DNA of 64,000 nucleotides from Brachionus manjavacas (taxonomy: Eukaryota; Rotifera; Eurotatoria; Ploima; Brachionidae). Location: the NCBI GenBank assembly GCA_019054805.1, contig JAHQIY010000006.1, positions 5,766,001-5,830,000 of the forward strand, read 5' to 3'. The notes beneath the pieces were generated by a model. It was not told the origin of the DNA, searched no databases, and was given only the letters and a program-made list of their open reading frames with translations. The position numbers were made by a program, and so were the translations under genes. Shown here piece by piece: positions 11,401 to 23,743 of this stretch (position 1 is the stretch's first letter; each line of letters opens with the position of its first letter).

Positions 11401-14400
11401 CTATTATTATCAAGTTGAATTAATAGTGGTAGTGTATACTCCTGTCAAATTTCGATATTTCTAGCAAATTAGGCGGGCATTTCTGTGCTCGTTGCGTCGA
11501 AACCTCTTGCAAAAAAGTAAAAAGGAAAAAAGTTGGACCTGTACTATTCAATTCTGTACTATTATTTACTTGACTTTTTTTTTTAAAGCATATTTTGTGA
11601 TAAAAAACATCATTTGAATATCTTAATCTGCAATTAAGTCTTCTAATCATAAAATATATTTAAAAACTACTTGGAAAGTTTTTTAGAACAAGAAAAATCT
11701 CATAATTTTCGCATGGAATAGTCGGTAATATTTTCAAGCAATAAATTAAAAATTAACTAAATTAATTCGTTTGAATTTAATTGAAATTTTAATTATCTAC
11801 TGTCATTTAATTAATTAATTAATTACTTCTAAATAGATTGAAACAATTTTTTTCAAAAGTAACTATTTTAAACAAAAATTTAAACAAAAGTTTTAACAAA
11901 TTTTTTAAATTTTACTAAGAATTTTATTTTTTTTACTGAGAAGTCAATATTTTGAAAAAATTATTTTCTTAAGTCAAAATTTTTGTTTGTTAAAATAATT
12001 TATTAAAATGTTTTCTATGATAAAATTTTTGATCAATTGGTCATATAATTGACCGGTCTTAGATTTTTTTGAAATTTTTGATTCAACAAAATGGAAAAAA
12101 TTAGAAATGGCACTTTAAATTTTAGGTATTTTTTGAAAAAGAATACTTGACATTTTTTTTAATATTTTTTTAATCATCATTGTTCACTATGTAGGATTGC
12201 AGAATCTGCAAAAAAAGTATACTAAAATCTTTTTGCAGAGTCATTACACTGATTGAGGAAATACATCGAATGTATCAGCTGTTAAAATTTACAGAACCAA
12301 TTTTCTATTTTCAGAAAAAAAAAATTAAGATTTTTCCATTTTTCTTCTGTTTTTTTTAGTTCTAAAATTCTCATTATCATTTGTAATTTGAAGTAAAAGA
12401 AAATATTAAAAATAACTAAAGAAAAATTGAAATTGAAAAATTATTTTATTTTTATTTTAAAAATGATTTTGGAACAAGACTCTTGGGTAGTTTCGAGCGG
12501 CAAAGAGCCCTCTTTTCACCCATCATTTTTTAAAAATTTTTATAATTAAATTTAAATAAATATAAGTAAATGAAATTAATATAAATTTAAAATTGAAACT
12601 GAAATTTTAGTTGTAGAAATAAATGATGTGCTATGACAGTCGATTAGTGCTTCTCATTCATCAATCAAACTCTGATTAAAATTTAAATTTAAAAATTTTA
12701 TCAATTAATTTATCTATTTCCATTACCAAGTAATATTCGATGAATTTAAATTTAATAAATTTTAAAATTAAATATTTTTCACAAATAAGATATTTTACAG
12801 TTAAAAGTTTGGAAAAATTAATTTTTGATAATTATTTTCAATAATTAGAATGGTAAATTTTTTTTAGAATTTTATCTTTAAAATTTTTGTTGCCTGAAAA
12901 AAAAGTAAGTTTAGGTGAATTGAGTTTAGATCAAATCTTGTGGATGAGTAGGCTTCGAATCAAGATTTATCTTTTTCAACTCTTCAAAATCGATTTTAAT
13001 TCAGCTTAATATTTGGGGTATTGTTACGAAAAATTGAATGAACTGTTTTTAGGCGTTTAGCTGTGATAATCCTTGTTCTCTTTTTTAATTACAGTCAAAC
13101 CCTCTTTTTTATTTTAAATTATTAATTGCTGTGGCATATAACTCCATTTCAAAGACTTTTTAAAAACATTCAAGCTGAAAACTATAAAATATTTGATTAT
13201 TTAACAAGCATCTTTAGCATTGTTCTTCTGTAAAATTTTTATGCATCTATTGAAAAATTAAGTTTAGAGCAATGTAACAGGAGCAATTTTGTAATAAAAG
13301 TTACTACAAGGTTTTTTTACTTCTTGATTAAAATCTCTGCAAAATAATTTCACATATTTAATTTAAAGTTTTAATACTGTGTTATTGTTTTTCATGAGCA
13401 AGTTTTTGATTTAACAATTTAGTTTTAGATTTAACACTCAAAGAATGAATTTTTAATTTTTGTAAAAAATTATTCCTGTTCCATTCATTTTAACTTAATG
13501 CAAATTGTGTGCCATTTAAAATAAATTTTTATTTAAAATTAATATTAAAATTCATTAAAATGAATCTTTATTTTTTAATTATGCTTTTGTTGATATAAAA
13601 TTAATAAAAACTTTATGAAATTATTTTATGCTAAAAAAATGTCTTTACTAATAATTATCCTAACGAATTTGAATTGAAAGAATGATTTGGTTGAATTTTA
13701 TAAAACACTCGAGCCACTCCTAACTAAAGTAAACTGTTTTAGTAACTACAAAAATTTACTTTTTAATATCAAAACTAATGCGATCAAAATAGCCGATGTT
13801 CAGGCTATTATTTAAAGCAAAGTTTAGTGAAACCATCTAACTTCCTCTTTCAAAAGTTGATCGTGAACCATCTTGCCCTCATAATATTTTAGCTTACCCC
13901 TATGAATTGAAAAAAATATGAATTATAAATTGCAAAAAAAATCTTTGTTTATTCAAAATTCATTTAACTAAAATATGTTTTTATTTTGCACCTAAGGTTT
14001 AGCAAAGTTCTCAATGATTTAATCATTTTGTATACCTCTTTTTGTTCGGTCTAAAAGTAAAAGAAAAAAATTTAATTGATCGTGATCAAACTGAAAACAA
14101 TATTCTAAATGAAAAATGATATTAATATATTATCTTCAGAACAAATTTAATCATCAGTTTGCAAATTTCTCATACAGGATCTTTTACTTACTTTATGAGT
14201 ACTTATTTTTTTAAATGTTTTACATGAAATTCAAGGTACTAAAAATAATAAGAAAATAGGAGCTAGTTTCAAGATTATTTTTGATTTAATCTTAATCTTA
14301 ATGAGCTTATTTTTGCATTTTAATTAAATTTTCGTTTATATTAATATTTTACTTCTAACTCCTTATGCCTGGTCTTTTCACGTTGACTCAGTTCATTTGA

Positions 14401-17400
14401 CTTTTTGATTATTATGTTTATCAAAATTAATTTAAATTTAATTAAAAAAATTCAATCTTATTTTAGACTTTTCTTTTTACATTTCGATATTAAAATTTTG
14501 AGAGATAATAAATTTTTTCAAAACTTTTTTAAGTTTAAAGAATCAATGTAAAAAAATTTTTTAACTAGAATTTTTTTGAATTGATCAAAACCAGATAAAG
14601 AATTGTTTGAGACTAAATTTTACTTATATCTTTCATTAATTCAAAATTTATATTTAAAATATATTAAATGGATAAAATTTTAAAATTGATTTTTTGGACT
14701 ATTTTTTAAGATAAATTGAGAAAAAATAAAAAAAAATATTTTTAATTACATAATAAAAATTTTAACAATTCGGCGAAAATTTCATAATTATAACATAATG
14801 ATATATTTGAACTTTATTCTTTTATTTTACTCATTGCTTATGCGTTAAAAAGAGAAAATGATATTAACTTTATTTCAATAAAAACATATGATAGCTTTAT
14901 TAAAAAAAAAAGATAAAATTTTCATAATTAGAGCGTTCAAAAGGTATTCAAATTTTTTATTTTTGATAATCAGTCTTGATTGATGTTTCTAGCCTTAGGT
15001 TGTGACAAATCTTACGAATGTAAATTCTCCAAATCTCATTGATAAACTTTACATACAAAAATAAACAGAAAATCTAATATTTTGATTAGAAAGTGTATTT
15101 GAAAATTTTAAATATAATCCATTTATAGATAAAAATGCAAAGTTTTGCAACATGATATGACTCACAATGTTTAGCTTAGCTTAATAGAATAAAAAAGTGT
15201 CTCTTATTTTTAATATTTTTTAATAAATTTTTTTGAACAAAAACAATTTGATGATTAATCCAATTTTGCCAACTTTTTATCAAAACATTTAACGTTTTCA
15301 AATTACTCATTTTGCAATTTTTTCGAAGAATTCCTCTAAATTTTTAAAGCTAAATTTAAAAGAATGTAATGAAAATCGTACAAAGTCACATTAAAATTCT
15401 GTTTTTAAAAAAAAAGGAAAATTAAAAGGGTTATTCAAATTCAAATTATATTGAAAACCTTTATTAAAAAAACTAAAATTAAATAAAATAATCTCTTTAT
15501 TCGAAAATATAAAATTTTTTTTAATTTAAATAAATAAAACTTGGAAAATCAAAAAATCCAGTTTATGAAGATAATTTTTTTTTACTTTTTTTAGGCACCG
15601 ATTGGAGCCAGCTGCCTGTCGCAACTATCTTCAATCGCTCAAGCAAATTCAAAACTAAATCTAACGGGAACAAATTACGAGCAAATTCAAATCGGAAATC
15701 AGAACAATCTGGCAATACAGGTGATGTCAATGATAAATCATTTGAAGGCGTCGGAATTGGATTTTACCCCTCTGCTAAACAGCAGCCTACTTGACTTCAA
15801 TGGCACCAACACCGGCACATTGATAACCAATTCTAGCCTTAGCTCATTCAAATGCACACAGCACCCAAACGAAATATGCAATCTGTTTTGCAATACGTGC
15901 CAGAAAATTCTATGCGCCGAATGTTCCTTATCACTGCATCGTCAGCATGCCAAAGTGAGCCTAGTAGAGGCGGTCAACGAGGCCAAATTGTCCACCGAAA
16001 ACCTTATCAACGAATCAACTCAGATCATTGACGTTTTCAAAGACAGCCTAACCAAATCGATTCAAATGGTCGGTCGAATTCAGACCAAAGCTGAAACAGT
16101 GTCCAGCGAAATAAGCAAGACCCATATTCAGCACTTGAAGGCGCTCGAGCAGCGCAAAAAAGTCCTACTTGACAATCTGGAAAAAATTCAAGCAGCTAAA
16201 ATAAATGCGCTGAACAAACAAATAAATGATATCAAAAAATTCTACGTAAACATAGACGAGTCTGTCAAAGAAGTCAAAACTAAAATAAAACAACTTCCGT
16301 CTACTCAATCGAGTGTGTACCAGGAGCATCACATACAACTTTTGTTCGAATGCAAGCAAAAACTGATCAAAGAAATTCAAACCCTCAAGCAATTTCATTC
16401 AAATAACTATCACCGATTGTTGCCGCTTTTCCAACCATGTGAGACCGACGAGCTTTTTTTCACAGCTCCCGACCCTGCCTTACACAACGCCATAGCCCAA
16501 ATGGGATTTTTGACCAGCACCGCCTATGGACCAAACTGCATTGCATACGGCGACGGACTCGCCAATGGCCTAAAGACAAAAATTTCCTCTTTCATCATTC
16601 AAACAAAAGATCACCTGGGAGAACTTAGATGCATTGGCGGCGACTCGCTTAATGTGCTCATTCAAGGCCCTGACAAACACTTGTACTGTGTCGATGTCGT
16701 CGACAAACAAAATGGTACCTATTTGGTCAACTATTGTCCTCCACTGGACGGAATTTACATAATTTCAGTGCTGGTCAATGAAAGCCACATTCAAAATAGT
16801 CCATTTAGTGTACAAGTGAAATCGGGCCGTGGCTACAACAGCGTGGGCAGGACAATTTTTATGATTGATGGCGGTGGTGAAGGCAGTGAAGATGGACAAT
16901 TTTGTAGACCCTGGGGTGTTTGCTGTGACTCGTTTGGAAATATCATAATTGCTGACAGATCCAATAACAGAGTTCAAATTTTTGACAGCAGAGGTAAATT
17001 TGTGCGCAAATTTGGCTCGTATGGAACCCGAGCTGGCCAATTTGATAGGCCGGCCGGTGTCGCCTTTGACGCCCAATTGAACAGGATCATAGTCACAGAC
17101 AAAGATAACCACCGTATTCAAGTGTTTCAGCATGATGGAACTTTTTTGTTTAAGTTCGGCGAAAAGGGCAGCAAGCCTGGACCCTACTTTAACTATCCAT
17201 GGGATGTAGCTGTATCAAGCGAGTCCAATATTCTAATTTCGGACACCCGGAATCACCGCATCCAACTGTTTAATTCAAATGGACAATATTTGAACAAATA
17301 TGGATTTGATGGTCCTTTGTGGAAGCAGTTCGACTCGCCACGAGGAGTAGCATTCAATGCACAAAACCAGATTATAGTCACCGATTTTAACAACCACAGA

Positions 17401-17697
17401 CTGCTGGTCATAAATCCCGATTTTCAGACAGCCAAATTTTTGGGCAGTGAAGGCAATGGAAACGGACAATTTTTGAGACCACAAGGCTGTGCTGTAGATC
17501 ACGAGGGAAACATCATTGTGGCCGATAGTAGAAATTACCGCATTCAAATATTCTCACCAAATGGATTGTTTAAGTGCAAGTTTGGCTCTCAGGGAACTGG
17601 GCCCGATCAAATGGACAGACCATCCGGTGTATGCATAACGCCCGAAGGGCACATACTGGTGGTCGATTTTGGCAATCACCGGGTTCTTGCTTTCTAA
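8498..17697 (+). CDS. lin-41: LIN-41/TRIM71-like RING-B-box-filamin-NHL protein (two coding exons)
   Basis: Coding exons are 8498-10018 and 15595-17697. The AAT|GTAAGC donor and TTTTTTTAG acceptor join in phase 0 and give 1,206-1,207 residues. A divergent RING is visible: C117, C120, C133, H136, C139, C142, then C202 and C205 after an unusually long 59-residue loop. A poly-Ser tract precedes B-box 1 (from about C398). Exon 2 holds B-box 2 (from about C594), a coiled coil (about 630-780), a filamin-type domain (about 833-916) and NHL repeats (about 925 to the end) with recurrent NHR-type turns. This order is that of TRIM71/LIN-41; insect Wech has the same layout without the RING. The family acts in the cytoplasm, binding RNA hairpins through NHL to repress mRNAs in developmental timing. 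Start chosen: first in-frame ATG; upstream non-coding exons are possible. Exons are much more G+C-rich than the flanks. Confidence 0.93.
10252..11015 (+). mobile_element. Split, degenerate member of the 8-bp-duplication DNA transposon family
   Basis: 10252-10345 matches the internal part of the element at 27890-28251 (AATCTCTGCAAAATGCAC is shared exactly). 10945-11010 matches the following part in the same orientation (CCTGATATTTG, then GTTGCAC). About 600 bp separates the two pieces, and that spacer holds the minus-strand coding-like relic. Terminal inverted repeats are not clear here. Confidence 0.5.
10555..10965 (-). pseudogene. Unidentified coding-like relic inside the lin-41 intron
   Basis: Read on the minus strand, a frame includes SSSENTEPSSEDTDTETYEV and later PRQTRPIPSSGFNK, rich in Ser/Thr/acidic residues. 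Beyond a stop, other frames give EANEYITQLDL and then RKTQEDEKRFYSCLNG. Base composition is less A/T-biased than the surrounding intron. It sits between two halves of a DNA transposon, so it may be a decayed transposon gene. No domain is recognised and several frame changes are needed. Confidence 0.35.
12196..12303 (+). repeat. Partial inverted-repeat element (MITE-3-like)
   Basis: The end CAGCTGTTAAAATTTACAGA followed by ACCAAT resembles the terminal repeat of the element at 36289-36415. It begins with a palindromic TTGCAGAATCTGCAA. The opposite terminus is not recognisable. Confidence 0.35.
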
Positions 17698-18470
17698 CTT
17701 TCAGGAGTGCAGTATCAAAATTGATTCTGTTTAATGTTTAATTAGGAAAATCAAAAATAATTTTATTTCTTAAGGACAGTATATTAGGATTTTTTTGTTA
17801 TCTTAGGATACGGTTCTTTAGTTTAATGCCTCAGGTAATTTTGTTAAGAAAAAAAAGAAACTTTTTCTTCGTGATTGAATGTTGACGTGTTATTATTTGG
17901 AAAAAATGCTGACACATTCATTCTAGAAAGAAATAAAAAAATAAAAAAATGCAATCATCTAATGATATAAAAACGTCTAGCAACAGGTTTATATCTAAAT
18001 TCTAGATAGGTCTTAGAGGCGAAATTTTAAAAAGTTTTAAACTTGTAGTGAAACTTGTTCGCCTTCACGATTAATTAAAAAATGAGAAGCTACTTGAAAA
18101 AATTAATATTATTTTTTACCTCATTAAATAGATACCCGATTTTTTTATATTTTAGTTTTTTGTTTATAAAGATTTTCAAAATTGTACCTCTTTTGAACGC
18201 CCTCTTTATATTTCAGGAATTTGAAACAGATTTTTCGAAACTCATGGCCATTGTTGCTTAATTTGTTATAATTGTATTAGTTAAAAATTTTATATATTTA
18301 GCCAATTTTAATAGCAAGTGTAACACGATAGTGGTTTTTTTTTCTCTAACTTTTTTTTTAATTAATACCTCAATTAAATTTTTTAAATTCCAATTTTCAA
18401 TGAAATTTTTTTTTAGCTAATTTTATTAGATTTTTTTTTGATTCAATAAAGCGATTTTCAATATTTTTTT
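17698..18470 (+). promoter_or_regulatory. lin-41-like 3' UTR with let-7-type seed matches
   Basis: Downstream of the stop codon, TACCTCA (seed positions 2-7 plus the A opposite position 1) occurs at 18117-18123 and 18366-18372, and TACCTC at 18185-18190. TGCCTCA at 17827-17833 would match with one G:U pair. AATAAA at 18445-18450 is a plausible polyadenylation signal just past the last site; earlier AATAAA-like strings near 17931 could give a shorter UTR that keeps only the first site. let-7 repression of lin-41/TRIM71 through 3' UTR sites is established in nematodes and vertebrates. The sites are seen; the UTR limits and regulation are inferred. Confidence 0.7.
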
Positions 18471-19310
18471 TTTGAAAAAGACAAGTAGATTCCTGTGATG
18501 TAATGGCATTTTTTTTGAAAATTTTTCATTAGCCGGTTAAATACAATAGAATCTAAAGTGATTTTTTATTTTTTTAATAAAATTTTAAAATAAAAACTCA
18601 ACGTTCTGTGAATTCTAATGACAATTGTTTATCCTGTCATTTTTTGCTATCTAAAGAAAAAAAGATTTTCAATAATACTCTACCTAACAAAAAAATTATT
18701 AATAAGTTAATATAATATACCTATGCATTCTATTCAAATTATTGGTTTGAATTTTCATCTAAATAAAATAATGAAAAAAAGTTTTTGACTGTTTATACAT
18801 TTAAATTTTATTGAAATAAACTGAATAAAAACTGAAAAAATAATTTTATAAATTTTTTTCCAATAGATAAAAACAAACTGAAATTTTCTAAAAATAATAA
18901 GAAAATAATCAATTCAAGACCGATCAACTGTAAACAATCTCTTCAATCTTTAAAAGATTTAATTCTAGAGCTGAGTTCCTAAAAAATTAAAATCTTCAAG
19001 AACTTAATCAAAACTACTTAAAACAATACCTAGATAATTAAAGGTTATCAAATTTGTCAAGAATATTACAATTGTAACAAAAAAATAATTTATTTTCCTT
19101 ATCAATTCAATACCATCAAACCTTAACAATAAATTCATCTTAGGTTCAATGTTTAAAAAAGGCAAAATAAAAAATTTAAAATAAAGACTTATCTTTTTTT
19201 ACTGTAATTAAAAATTAATTAAATTAAATTTATATCATTTTTAAAAATATAAAAAATTAACAAAAAAAAAATCAGACAAATTTCAAATATATTTCTTTTA
19301 CTCGATTTTG
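18471..19310. other. A/T-rich intergenic region between two converging genes
   Basis: It lies between the 3' ends of the lin-41-like and RPP40-like genes. No gene, repeat match or structured element was recognised. Confidence 0.6.
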
Positions 19311-19311
19311 T

Positions 19312-19317
19312 TTTATT
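19312..19317 (-). terminator. Candidate polyadenylation signal of the RPP40-like gene
   Basis: TTTATT on the plus strand reads AATAAA on the minus strand, about 35 bases after the stop codon. Such strings are common in this A/T-rich sequence, so position is the main argument. Confidence 0.4.
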
Positions 19318-19351
19318 TAATTAATATTTTAAACAAAATAAAGATTACCAA

Positions 19352-20589
19352 TTATTTATTTTCAGAGATAATAAAAAATTTCTTAAAATCTTTGTATACT
19401 GCATCATATTTTGAACAATTTTTATCAAATTCAAAAAAAATTCCAACAAAGTTTTCTTCATTTGTTCTCATTTTTTGCTCAAGTGACGAGTCTAATTTTA
19501 CAAGGCCAAGCGGCGAATCCCTGAATCCATGCACTTTTAAGAAAATTCGTTCGACTTGTTGATGTTGATGATCATCATCATCAATTAAAGGTCTAAAAAA
19601 AAATTCCAGTAAAAAAATTTAAATTTAAACATTATCGACTGTTACTTGAGATAATTTTGAATTATATATTTTACAATTCGATTTGGAATGAATCCTTTTA
19701 TACGTAAAAAACTAACTTTTCTTTCTTCAGTGTCAGTGTTTGCAAAAAATTTTTTCCTAATTAAGGATTCTAATGAAAACGATGATATAATAAAAAATAA
19801 TTTAATATAATTACAAATCAATGTTGTTAATCAAACAGCCAAATAAATTTTCAGCATCAATCCAATCTTTTCCATTGATAAGATTTTTGGACAAAATATT
19901 GTTAATCAATTCACCAGGACAAGTTTTAAATTGACAGTCTATACGATTTAAACAGTTGAAAACTCGCTTAGAGCCGAAAAACTCTTTGAACTCTTTTTCT
20001 GAATCAACATCGGCTTCTTTGGTCACCCAATAAGCATAAAAAGATAGCGTTATTTGTCCCAAGATTTTTTTCAATAAATCAAAATCTTTGGTTTTTCTAA
20101 CCTCTTTGATCGAAATTTCTATTTCTAAAAAGAATTAATTTTAAATTAATAAAAATAAAAATGAATTGTTAAAAAGCCACCATATTTCTCAAATCCTGTA
20201 TATTTGACACTTTTCTTGATAAAATTAATTGGAATTCTTTCATTGAGAGATTTTGGTACATTGAGAATCAGTTTGCCGCTAGGTATTAAACATGCACATG
20301 TTTCACAGTCCAATTTAGTGTTTATAGAGTATAAATATAAATCTCCTTTAAATTTATTATCATTTTGTTTAAAATGTGTGATTAATCTTTCATTTATTAT
20401 ACCATTATTATAAAATTTATCAATAAAATCATCTGAGAGCAATTCTGATAAGCTAATTTTCGACAAAAAATAATATCGATTGAATAGATTCTTTATTTGA
20501 TCAAAAACTCTTTCTTTGCTTGGAACTATAATATCAACCTTTTTTAATAAAAAATAAACAATAAATTATTTCTTAATTATATTTTAATA
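19352..20589 (-). CDS. RPP40: Ribonuclease P/MRP subunit p40 (RPP40)-like, N-terminus incomplete
   Basis: Protein subunit of RNase P, which trims tRNA 5' leaders, and of RNase MRP. Minus-strand exons: 20538-20181, 20124-19815, 19756-19646 and 19592-19352, with introns of 56, 58 and 53 bp whose GT-AG phases (1, 2, 2) all agree. They encode 339 residues; human RPP40 has 363. Family-like blocks are RYYFLSKISLSELL, CLIPSGKLILNVPK, DAENLFGCLINNIDL, RIKGFIPNRIVKYI and KVHGFRDSPLG. A further exon ending at 20591, reading SLIFKFR before a GTATTA donor, would join in phase 0 over a 52 bp intron and fits the family just before VDIIVPS. No start codon was found for it, so about 40 N-terminal residues are unplaced. 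An acidic/Gln-His run (DDDDHQHQQ) occurs at the start of the last exon. Confidence 0.82.
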
Positions 20590-20591
20590 CA

Positions 20592-22790
20592 CGAAATTTA
20601 AAAATTAGACTATTATTATTATTAGTTGTTTCAATGAACGCCTTTAAGGCGATGTTAAAAGCAAAAAAAATGAAATAAACAGGTTTTAAGAAATTAAAGA
20701 CAAATGTTTGAATCCATTCTAAGTATATTTTTTAAGTAATGTTAATTTAATTTTATATAAAATAAAAATTTTTTAAATTTTTTTGATTTTGTTTTTTTGT
20801 CAATTTAAAAGTTATGATCAAATTTAAATTATCATGCTCAAAATTTTTACTTAATAAAAAGATTTTTTAGCAATAGTTTAACTTTCGAAGTAAATTAAAG
20901 CAAATATCCGCAGAAATTTTTTGCATGCAGAATTGTGAACAATACTAGAGTATGATATTTCATAGTTTGTTACTCATGAAAATATGTCTCTGCATTTAAT
21001 TTCAGTCAAAAATTCTTAAAAACATTTTTTAATATAATATAGTTTTTGAGAATGATCATGAAAATTTGATCATAAATTTCAATTTACCTTTTTTGTAATT
21101 TCTATAAAAAAAAACTAACAAATATTTAATTTATAAATCAAGTCTTAAGATACATTGATTTGAAGTTTCATTAAAATAATATTTCAAATAAATAAAAAAT
21201 CAAATAAATGAAGGATTTATTTTATTTTTAGATTTTTATTTGAAGATTATAAAATAATTCAAGATAAAAAGCATAATCAAAAGCGAAAAATCAATTTTTT
21301 TTTTATTTTAGAATTTAATATCTTGAAAAATGTTTTACTTTTTTATCTAAGTCAATAATTTAAAAGACTTAAAAATCATTAAAAATTATATGATACAAAG
21401 GCTTATTAAAATTTAATATCACTTTTTCATGAAAAGGATTGTCTTAAAATTTATTTAGTTTTGTGATCAATATTTAAACAATGAAAAGGCCTATCTAATC
21501 TTTAAAAGAAAAATCAAGGTTGATAACTGATTCAATTGAAGAATATTTGGCTATCAAACATTTGGGTGAAGTTAAATATTTCTACCTCTCAAAAATTTAA
21601 AAGGTTTTTCGACTTGGAGAGCAATTTTTTTATGCGGGCAAGTGGACGATCCTTAGTCGATCGGTTTATTTCCTTATTTACATTGTTTTAAGATTGAACT
21701 TTAATAATTTTAAAAAAATGAAAAATTATTTTGCAATTTTCAATTATGTAAATTAAAATATGTAAATCTATAAATAAATTTAAAAACTTTAATTTGATTA
21801 ATTAAACTTAAACAAAAATCTTGGTTTTCTTCGCATAATAAATCCAAAGTCTTAATTAAAGAGTAAATTAAGGCAGTTTAATTGTGACAATGATGATAAG
21901 ATTGAATGATACTGCATTTGAGAGTCTCTGGTGACTTAAACTTTAAATCAGAAACCAGATAAGCTTTTGATGCTTATTTTGTTCATAATTAGTCCTTTTA
22001 TTTAAAATAGTCATCTTGAAAATTCTCTTTCATTCAAATTTAATTTTAAAAACAATTGAAAAATAAATTTTAAAAAAATTGCATTCTTCCTTAAATAATA
22101 ATCAATTAGAAATATTTTTTCCCCTTTGAAATATTCACTCTCATTAAAATTTCAATTTAAATAAAATTTTTTTAAAATAATCATCTTATATTTTCTTAAT
22201 TTATTTCTAATGAACGAAGTAAAAATAATAAGAATTAGAATGAATTTTTTTTTTGCTGAAAACAACGATTGTTTTATATAAAGTAACGAATTTAATTTAA
22301 AAAAAAGAAGCAAAATTAAATAAATCATATAATATATAAATAAAGCATTTAATGAACATTTTAATTCAATTTTTTTAAATTTTTTTATTTATTAATCAAT
22401 TTTTAAGTTGTTTTGCGAAAAAATCAAAATTTAAAATCAAAATTGATTGATTTTTTTATATAATAAGATTATGATTGAATAAGGATAATTCTTAGATTCA
22501 GCGGTCAAAGCTATGGGTACCATTTTATGTCCTTAAATTATTTTTTCTGAAAAAAATTTTTGTATCAGCATTATTAATTTTTATATCTTACACATTTTTT
22601 TTATTGCTTCACTTTTAAGAAATTTAATATCTATTTTTTTTATATTTTTTGGTAGTAGAATAATGAATTTTTGTTTCATCATAAAATATAAGTCCAAAGG
22701 TATTAACAATTTCTCAATGCCAGAAATAAGTTATTTATTCATAATATTTTATGTATCATAAATAATACTGTTATTTGAATCCAGGGTTAA
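20592..22790. other. A/T-rich region upstream of the RPP40-like gene
   Basis: No complete gene is recognised. The frame leading into the candidate upstream RPP40 exon stays open on the minus strand to about 20720, without an ATG and with a hydrophobic, A/T-driven composition. A short CGCCTTTAAGGCG hairpin lies at about 20640-20652. The missing RPP40 first exon may be here. Confidence 0.5.
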
Positions 22791-22794
22791 ATTT

Positions 22795-23078
22795 TTAATA
22801 ATTTTCCCTATTCTACCCTAGTGGATAATGGGGAGGCGCTCATCTCCTTTTCAAGTACCTTTTTGAGCAACGACTACGATCTGACACAGAGGCTACTGCA
22901 TCGAGTTGATCATCTACACCGCGATTATTACCCAGTCGAAACTGGTCCCCTTTTTTTTTATGATGAAAGAGGTTCAAACATTCGCCCCGTATTGCAGAGA
23001 TATTTTGAAGCTTTTTTACCCTTAGCGAGTTTTGAACCCTCGATCCTCTGCTTGCATGACTAACACGCAAACCAGAGT
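22795..23078 (-). mobile_element. tRNA-derived SINE, apparently full length
   Basis: Read on the minus strand, it begins with CTGGTTTGCGTGTTAGTCAT and has a polymerase III B-box-like GGGTTCAAAACTC near 23027-23040. A body containing GACTGGGTAATAA and GAGCGCCTCCCCATTATCC follows, then a CACTAGGGTAGAATAGGG tail. The head matches 7019-7105, the body and tail match 38473-38590, and the tail matches 3037-3069. About 285 bp. Its G+C content stands out from the flanks. The 81-codon plus-strand frame through it is a by-product. Confidence 0.75.
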
Positions 23079-23743
23079 TAAATTTTACCTTATTAGAAAC
23101 AAATCATTTCTGCAAATATCAAAAAATCACAAAACTAAAAATTTTGTTAAAGAGAAACTCATTTCCTACAATCGACTTTATTTTATTTCTAATTTTCAAA
23201 ACAAATTTTTCAGGGTGTTCGCTTAAAATGCGAATTAATTGAAAATTAGATTTTTTTTTAAATGAGTTACTTTTTTTTAATTAATGATAAACAAAATCCA
23301 CCAACCTGGTGACAAAATGTATCCTTGAACAAATCACTCATATTGCTCTAGAAAGCAAAAATCGTTTCATTTTTCAATCTAATTTTTTCTATTGAGGATA
23401 AATTACTTCCTTAAACCACTTTATAAAATAAGCACAATTTAAATTAATTTTTATTATAATTTTTAAAATCAAATGTTTTATATACAAAAGAAAACATATG
23501 CAGGAAATCCAGTTAGATTTCCATAATGTCAAAATAAACAAAAATAGAAAAAATTTTAATTTACCAAAACAATCATCAAAAATGATCCAAAAAAGAAAAA
23601 AAGAATTTTTTTTTAAATCCCCGATAAAAATTTTACGGTTCAATTACCATGTTTTTTAATCAAAATTTAATAGAAACTAATTCTATTATTGTAAGCAGTA
23701 AAAAAACCCTCTCCGAATGACAAATTCCTATTCCAACAATAAA
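23079..23743. other. Intergenic region containing the likely syndecan 3' UTR
   Basis: A/T-rich. The syndecan 3' UTR should run leftwards from 23743. No gene or repeat is recognised; open frames over 23032-23226 and 23389-23643 have low-complexity, A/T-driven translations. Confidence 0.5.

Larger units (their letters stand above)
10019..15594 (+). other. 5.6 kb intron of the lin-41-like gene
   Basis: GTAAGC donor at 10019 and a pyrimidine-rich acceptor ending at 15594. It is about 100 times longer than the other introns placed in this window (48-61 bp) and falls between the exons for B-box 1 and B-box 2. Its first kilobase carries pieces of a DNA transposon family and a minus-strand coding-like relic; 12196-12303 resembles another inverted-repeat element. 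The remainder is A/T-rich with no recognised gene. Small alternative exons cannot be excluded. Confidence 0.85.

Noticed and set aside
22821-23063. 80-codon plus-strand frame starting MDNGEALISF
   Set aside because: The whole frame is the antisense of a SINE.
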